DNA from: Streptoverticillium olivoreticuli subsp. olivoreticuli
GTDB lineage: Bacteria; Actinomycetota; Actinomycetes; Streptomycetales; Streptomycetaceae
NCBI RefSeq assembly: GCF_003391135.1
Contig: NZ_CP031455.1
Location: 1,736,001-1,800,000 of the forward strand
Direction of reading: 5' to 3'
DNA: 64,000 bases
The notes below the pieces were generated by a model. The model was given only the letters and a program-made list of their open reading frames with translations. It ran no database searches and had not been told where the DNA came from. Positions 59,468 to 64,000 of this stretch are shown in pieces (positions within the stretch are counted from its first letter, which is position 1; every line of letters starts with the position of its first letter). The position numbers and the translations under genes were made by a program.

Positions 59468-62400
59468 TCACCCGGCCTTCGGAGTAGGGGTCGCGGGCGC
59501 GTTGTCGCGCGAGACGCCCAGCTCGTTGTCGATGAAGTCGAAGATCTGATCGGCGGATGCGGCCTTGAGCCGATGGGCGGCGCTGTCGTCGTCCGCTGCG
59601 ACGTTCGTGGACTTCCACCGGGCCAGCAGCGTCTCGAGCCGGGTGGTGATCTCGCCCGCGTCCCCGTGGGGCAGTTGGGCGGCGATCGCGGTCAGAGTGT
59701 TCTCCATGCGGGTCAGATCGCTCAGGACGGTGCCGGCGCCGGGAGGCCCGGCCGGTGCCTGAGGTGTTGTCACGCCTGTGGGCGCCTTCTCCCGGCCGGT
59801 CAGCCGTTCGCGCAGATGGCCGGCTACGGCCGTGGGGGTCGGATAGCGGAAGACGAGGGCGGTGGGCAGGCGGAGCCCGGTGTCCGCCGCGAGCCGGTTG
59901 CGCAGCTCGACGGCGGTCAGCGAGTCCAGCCCCAGCTGTTTGAAGGTGGCGTCGCCGCGCAGCGCCTCCGGATCGGTGCGGCCCAGGACTTCGGCGGCAT
60001 GGGTGCGTACGGCGTCGACGAGCAGGCGGAGCTGTTCGGCGGCGGACAGGAGGGCCAGCCGGCCGGACCAGTCGATGGGGGGACGGCGGTTGGCGGCGGT
60101 GCGCCGGGCAGGGGTGTGCGGGACGGCCAAGGCGCGCAACGGCGCGGGCAGGGCGGCGGCATCCTCGGCGGCCAGGTCACGGACGGCGAGCCGGGCCGCG
60201 AGGAACGAGTGACCACCGTGCCTGCGCGCCGCGTCGAGCAGGGCGGGCACCCGACCGGGGGCCGTCGCCTCGATGCCGGGCCTCGGCGCGGCGGGCGGGC
60301 CGTAGGCCAGGGCGAGACCTGTCGTGCCGGTGACATTCCGCCTCAGGGCGAGGGCCTCGCGGAAGGCGTCGGCACTGGCGGCCGCCGCCGTCCGAGGGAT
60401 GCCCAGGGCCCCCTTCGCCGGGGACAGGACGGCGAACAGGGCCAGGGGGAGGTGGGCGGTCGCGGAGTGCAGAGCGGCCACGACCGCGGCCCCGGCCGTC
60501 CATGCGGCGCCGAACAGGGCACCGTCGGAAGGGTCTTGTGCGTCGGCGGCGTGGACGACACCCGTGAGGGGGTGGTCCACGCCGACGGCGGCGATCGCTT
60601 CGGCGACGGCGGACGCATCCGCCGGATCGGCGACGGCCAGTCGCACCGTGGCACCGAGGTCCCGCAACCGGGAGACGAGCGCTGTCGCCTCCTTGTCCTC
60701 CTCCGGTCCCGGGACGAGCAGCAGCAGATGCTTCGACTCATGGGTGCGTATCAGGTCTTCGGCGAGCGCGGCGAGCAGGGCACCGCCGGGCCCGGCGAGC
60801 AGCACGGTGCCGTCGGGGTCGAGCGGGTGGGGTCCGCTTCCGGCCGTCCGGGGTGCGGGCGCGAGGCGAGGCACCAGGACGGTCCCTGTGCGCAGTGCGA
60901 GTCGGGGCTCGTCGGCGGCGAGCGCAGTGGCCACGGACTCCGACTCCACGGGAACGTCGGTATCGGTGTCGATGAGGACGAGGCGGCCGGGGTGCTCGAC
61001 CTGGGCGTTGCCGATCGAACCCCATGCACCGGCGGCCACCGGCCGGGGAAGGCCGCCGTCTCCGGTGGCGACCGCGCCGTGCGTGATCACCACCAGGCGG
61101 CTGCCGGCGAGGCGTGCGTCGGCGAGCCAGCGGTCGGCCAGTGCGGCCGCGTGCTGTGCGGCGGCCAGGCCGTCGATGGTCTCGTCACCGACGCCCCCGG
61201 TGGCCGTGGCAGTGGTGATGACGACGGACGGCACCGCCGCCCCACCGTCGAGCGCGGCCAGCAGGGCGTCCAGGTCCGGGAACCCCTCCCCCAGGGTCAC
61301 CCAGGTGGAGCGGTCGGCCGGTGCCTCGGATACGGACGCCGGTTCCCATCGCAGCGCGTACAGGTCGGGCGTGCGCTCTCCTGCGGCCCGCAGCTGCCGG
61401 GAACCGGCCGCCACCAGGACGAGGCCCTCGCACGTGAGTACCTCGGCCCCGGTGAGGTCGCTCACCCCGACCCGCCAGGCCCGCCCGGCCTGTTCGTCCT
61501 GTCCTTCGAGAGGCGAGAGGTGGACGCGCACGGAAGTGGCACCGGTGGCCCACAGGGACAACCCGGTCAGGGTGAAGGGCACCCACACGTGGTCCGCCCG
61601 GGGCGCTTCGCCGAGCAGCGCGGGGTGCAGGACGGCGTCGAGGAGAGCCGGATGAATGCCGAATCCATCGACCCCTGACGCTTCTTGAGGGAGCGTCACT
61701 TCCGCATACAGGTCCGGGCCCTGGCGCCACAACGCACGCAGCCCCTGGAAGACGGGACCGTAGCCGACACCGGTCGTATCGGCCCTTTCGTAGAAGTCGC
61801 CCAGGTCGACGGGTTCGGCGCCGGACGGCGGCCACACCGCCTCTGCCCCAGCCGCCGGCCGGGCGGACTCGGCGGCCAGCCGGCCACTGGCGTGGCAGGT
61901 CCACGGCGCGCCCCGGTCGGAGGCCGCCTCCTCGTCGGGGCGGGCGTAGACATGGATCTCACGATGTCCGTCCCGCTCGTCGGCCGGGCCCACGACGATC
62001 TGCACCTGTACGGCTCCGGCCTCGGGAAGCGCCAGCGGGGCCCGCAGCGTGAGGTCGTCGACGCCCGCGCACCCGGCCTCGTCGGCGGCCCGCAGAGCCC
62101 ACTCCGCCAGGACCGAGGCGGGGACGACGACGGTGCCGAAGAGGGTGTGCTGGGCGAGCCAGGGGTGACTGTTCCGACTGATGCGGCCGGTGAGCAACCG
62201 TACGTCTGCATCGGCGAGTTCGGCGGCCGCGCCCAGTAGTGGGTGACCGGCCGCGGCGAGTCCGAGACCGGCCGCGTCCAGTGTGCCGGTGGGGGCGTCC
62301 AGCCAGTAGCGCCGACGCTGGAAGGCGTACGTGGGCAGGTCGAGGACGGACGTACCGGGGTCGGCGAACCAGCTCGCCCATCTGATGGCACACCCCGCGC

Positions 62401-64000
62401 CGAAGGCCTCGCCCAGGGAGTGGGCGAAGCGGGGCAGGCCGCCCTCGTCCCGCCGCAGCGTGGGGACGGTGACAGCGTCGACGTCGGCCTCTTCGAACGT
62501 TTCCTGCAGGCCGAGGGTGAGCACCGGGTGAGGGCTGGACTCGATGAAGATGCGGTGGCCGTCGGCGAGCAGCGCCTCGACGGCGTCCGCGAAGCGGACC
62601 GGCTGACGCAGGTTCGTCACCCAGTAGTCGGTGTCCAGGCCGGTGGTGTCGATCCGGGTACCGGTCACGGCCGAGTAGAACGCCACGTCCGTGGCGGTGG
62701 GCCGGACACCGGCCAGGATGCGGGTCAGTTCGCCGGTGATCCGGTCGACCTGGGGGCCGTGCGAGGCGTAGTCCACGTCGATGAGGCGGGCGCGGAGGTC
62801 GCGCGCCTCGGCGTCGGCGACCACGGCGGCGACCTGCTCGGTCGGCCCGGAAATCACCGTGGAGGAAGGTCCGTTGACCGCTGCGACGCCCACCCCGTGG
62901 CGTCCGTCGACGAGCTCGGCGGCCTGTTCCCGGCCCACCCCGAGGGAGGCCATCGCGCCGGAGCCGGACAGCTCCCGCAGCGCCTGGCTGCGCAGCGCCA
63001 CGACCTTGGCACCATCGTCCAGACTGAGCGCCCCCGCCACACAGGCGGCCGCGATCTCGCCCTGCGAGTGGCCCACGACGGCGGCGGGCGTGATGCCGTA
63101 CTCGGCCCACATCGCGGCAAGGGAGACCATCACCGCCCACAGGGCCGGCTGGACCACCTCCACCCGGGACAGCTCACCGCCGTCCCCACGCAGCACTTCT
63201 GTCAGGGACCAGTCGACGTACGGGGAAAGAGCCTGCTCGCACTCGGCGATCCGGGCCGCGAACACCGCCGACTCGTCCAGGAGCCGGGCCCCCATACCCG
63301 CCCACTGCGACCCCTGCCCGGGAAAGACCAGCACGGGACCGGCACCGGAGGAACCGGCCACCCCGGACACCACATCCGGCGAGGTCTCGCCCGCGGCCAG
63401 CGCCCCGAGCCCGGCCAGCAGTTCCGCACGGTCATGGCCCACGACCACGGCCCGGTGCTCGAACACCGACCGCGTCGTGGCCAGCGACCGGCCGACCTCC
63501 GTCGCGGAGACATCCGTGCCTCCGGCCAGGAACGCCTCCAGGCGGCGGGCCTGTTCGCGCAGCGCCTGCCCGGTCCGCCCCGAGACGACCCATGGCACCA
63601 CCGCCGCACTCGGCCCGGTCTCCGGGGCCGCCTCGGCGGTGGCGTCGCCCGTGTCCTCGGGCGACTCCTCCAGGACCAGGTGCGCGTTCGTGCCCGAGAT
63701 CCCGAAGGAGGAGATCCCGGCCCGGCGCGGGCGTTCGCCGCGCGGCCACACGACCGGCTCGGTGAGCAGCCGTACGGCGCCCGCCGACCAGTCCACGTGC
63801 CCGCTCGGCTCGTCCACGTGCAAGGTGGCGGGCAGCAGTCCGTGCCGCAGCGCCATCACCATCTTGATCACACCGGCGACACCGGCGGCCGCCTGGGTGT
63901 GGCCGATGTTCGACTTCACAGAACCCAGCCACAACGGCCGCTCCGCGTCCCGGTCTTGCCCGTATACGGCCAGCAGCGCCTGCGCCTCGATCGGGTCGCC
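59468..64000 (-). CDS. monAI: Type I PKS, MonAI-like module 1 (C-terminal part), KR-dead; 5' end outside window
   Basis: 1510 codons are visible, entering the window within a KS just before its SNIGH motif. Window codons: rest of KS (1-120), methylmalonyl AT (Ser312 in GHSQGE, YASH 411-414), DH (His618 in HTLFGTVVVP), a linker, KR relic (about 1060-1270), ACP (Ser1360 in GLDSL), C-terminal docking region (FIDNELG) with a short extra tail. The KR is dead: cofactor motif AGPGGALLA, Lys position Gly, Tyr position Ala1207, Asn position Asp. With no hydroxyl made, the DH has no substrate. The module leaves a ketone next to CHMe, as at C25/C24 of premonensin. In MonAI a loading KSQ-AT-ACP and KS1 precede; these would lie to the right of the window. 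It is only six bases from the next gene. Confidence 0.82.
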   Translation of the reverse strand, partial: GDPIEAQALLAVYGQDRDAERPLWLGSVKSNIGHTQAAAGVAGVIKMVMALRHGLLPATLHVDEPSGHVDWSAGAVRLLTEPVVWPRGERPRRAGISSFGISGTNAHLVLEESPEDTGDATAEAAPETGPSAAVVPWVVSGRTGQALREQARRLEAFLAGGTDVSATEVGRSLATTRSVFEHRAVVVGHDRAELLAGLGALAAGETSPDVVSGVAGSSGAGPVLVFPGQGSQWAGMGARLLDESAVFAARIAECEQALSPYVDWSLTEVLRGDGGELSRVEVVQPALWAVMVSLAAMWAEYGITPAAVVGHSQGEIAAACVAGALSLDDGAKVVALRSQALRELSGSGAMASLGVGREQAAELVDGRHGVGVAAVNGPSSTVISGPTEQVAAVVADAEARDLRARLIDVDYASHGPQVDRITGELTRILAGVRPTATDVAFYSAVTGTRIDTTGLDTDYWVTNLRQPVRFADAVEALLADGHRIFIESSPHPVLTLGLQETFEEADVDAVTVPTLRRDEGGLPRFAHSLGEAFGAGCAIRWASWFADPGTSVLDLPTYAFQRRRYWLDAPTGTLDAAGLGLAAAGHPLLGAAAELADADVRLLTGRISRNSHPWLAQHTLFGTVVVPASVLAEWALRAADEAGCAGVDDLTLRAPLALPEAGAVQVQIVVGPADERDGHREIHVYARPDEEAASDRGAPWTCHASGRLAAESARPAAGAEAVWPPSGAEPVDLGDFYERADTTGVGYGPVFQGLRALWRQGPDLYAEVTLPQEASGVDGFGIHPALLDAVLHPALLGEAPRADHVWVPFTLTGLSLWATGATSVRVHLSPLEGQDEQAGRAWRVGVSDLTGAEVLTCEGLVLVAAGSRQLRAAGERTPDLYALRWEPASVSEAPADRSTWVTLGEGFPDLDALLAALDGGAAVPSVVITTATATGGVGDETIDGLAAAQHAAALADRWLADARLAGSRLVVITHGAVATGDGGLPRPVAAGAWGSIGNAQVEHPGRLVLIDTDTDVPVESESVATALAADEPRLALRTGTVLVPRLAPAPRTAGSGPHPLDPDGTVLLAGPGGALLAALAEDLIRTHESKHLLLLVPGPEEDKEATALVSRLRDLGATVRLAVADPADASAVAEAIAAVGVDHPLTGVVHAADAQDPSDGALFGAAWTAGAAVVAALHSATAHLPLALFAVLSPAKGALGIPRTAAAASADAFREALALRRNVTGTTGLALAYGPPAAPRPGIEATAPGRVPALLDAARRHGGHSFLAARLAVRDLAAEDAAALPAPLRALAVPHTPARRTAANRRPPIDWSGRLALLSAAEQLRLLVDAVRTHAAEVLGRTDPEALRGDATFKQLGLDSLTAVELRNRLAADTGLRLPTALVFRYPTPTAVAGHLRERLTGREKAPTGVTTPQAPAGPPGAGTVLSDLTRMENTLTAIAAQLPHGDAGEITTRLETLLARWKSTNVAADDDSAAHRLKAASADQIFDFIDNELGVSRDNAPATPTPKAG
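60280..60822 (-). other. Inactive ketoreductase relic of module 1
   Basis: A KR-length segment in which every catalytic element is lost: GGTGxLG is replaced by GPGGALL, the Lys by Gly (WTAGAA), the catalytic Tyr by Ala (codon 60380-60382), and the following Asn by Asp, while flanking spacing matches active KRs residue for residue. It is more decayed than the module-9 KR, suggesting longer neglect. Confidence 0.85.

Noticed and set aside
59468..60280. A thioesterase or other release domain at the C-terminus of any PKS gene
   Set aside because: After each final ACP only docking-type helices (for example FIDNELG) are found; no GxSxG hydrolase segment is present.

Overview
This window is the core of a type I polyketide gene cluster for a polyether ionophore. 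The very high G+C content, the strong third-position bias and the gene families point to Streptomyces or a close relative. Every base outside one small convergent junction belongs to modular polyketide synthase (PKS) genes or to three polyether-tailoring genes. There is no tRNA, rRNA, insertion sequence, phage gene or CRISPR array.

Layout: plus strand, left to right: the C-terminal 3186 codons of a bimodular PKS (1-9561, 5' end cut by the window), two small SnoaL/ketosteroid-isomerase-fold epoxide hydrolase/cyclases (9558-9992 and 10031-10468), and an FAD epoxidase (10465-11910). Their stop/start overlaps and short gaps suggest one transcript. A perfect 20-bp-stem hairpin (11927-11972) lies in the convergent gap. 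Minus strand, reading right to left: six PKS genes at 59468-64000 (N-terminus outside the window), 52907-59461, 40780-52854, 28901-40711, 17026-28851 and 12048-17009, with gaps of 6-68 bp, so probably one very long operon.

Module content in transcription order on the minus strand (mm = methylmalonyl AT with YASH; mal = malonyl AT with HAFH): mm with dead KR / mm DH-ER-KR / mal DH-KR, mm DH-ER-KR / mm DH-KR, mal DH-ER-KR / mm DH-KR, mal DH-ER-KR / mal with dead KR. Read collinearly this gives CO-CHMe-CH2-CHMe-CH=CH-CH2-CHMe-CH=C(Me)-CH2CH2-CH=C(Me)-CH2CH2-CO-CH2-CO-S. That is carbons C25 to C7 of premonensin, with methyl at C16. The plus-strand PKS supplies two further mm modules with KR, matching monensin modules 11 and 12. 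Module 10 (monAVII) should lie just left of the window, and the loading module with KS1 just right of it. I therefore assign monAI-AVI, monAVIII, monBI, monBII and monCI. Names come from module logic, gene order and remembered protein lengths, not from a database search.

How it works: the PKS builds an E,E,E-triene carrying ketones at C25 and C9; the epoxidase oxidises the three alkenes; the two hydrolases open the epoxides in a cascade to form the ether rings, with the C9 ketone becoming the spiroketal. Unlike monensin A, the module-5 AT is a YASH methylmalonyl type nearly identical to the module-7 AT, so a C16-methyl product (monensin B or laidlomycin type) is predicted. The PKS genes share long, almost identical DNA tracts, including a 1206-bp inverted pair, which suggests recent gene conversion. 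Release enzyme, regulators, transport, O-methyl/acyl transferase and resistance genes are not in the window.
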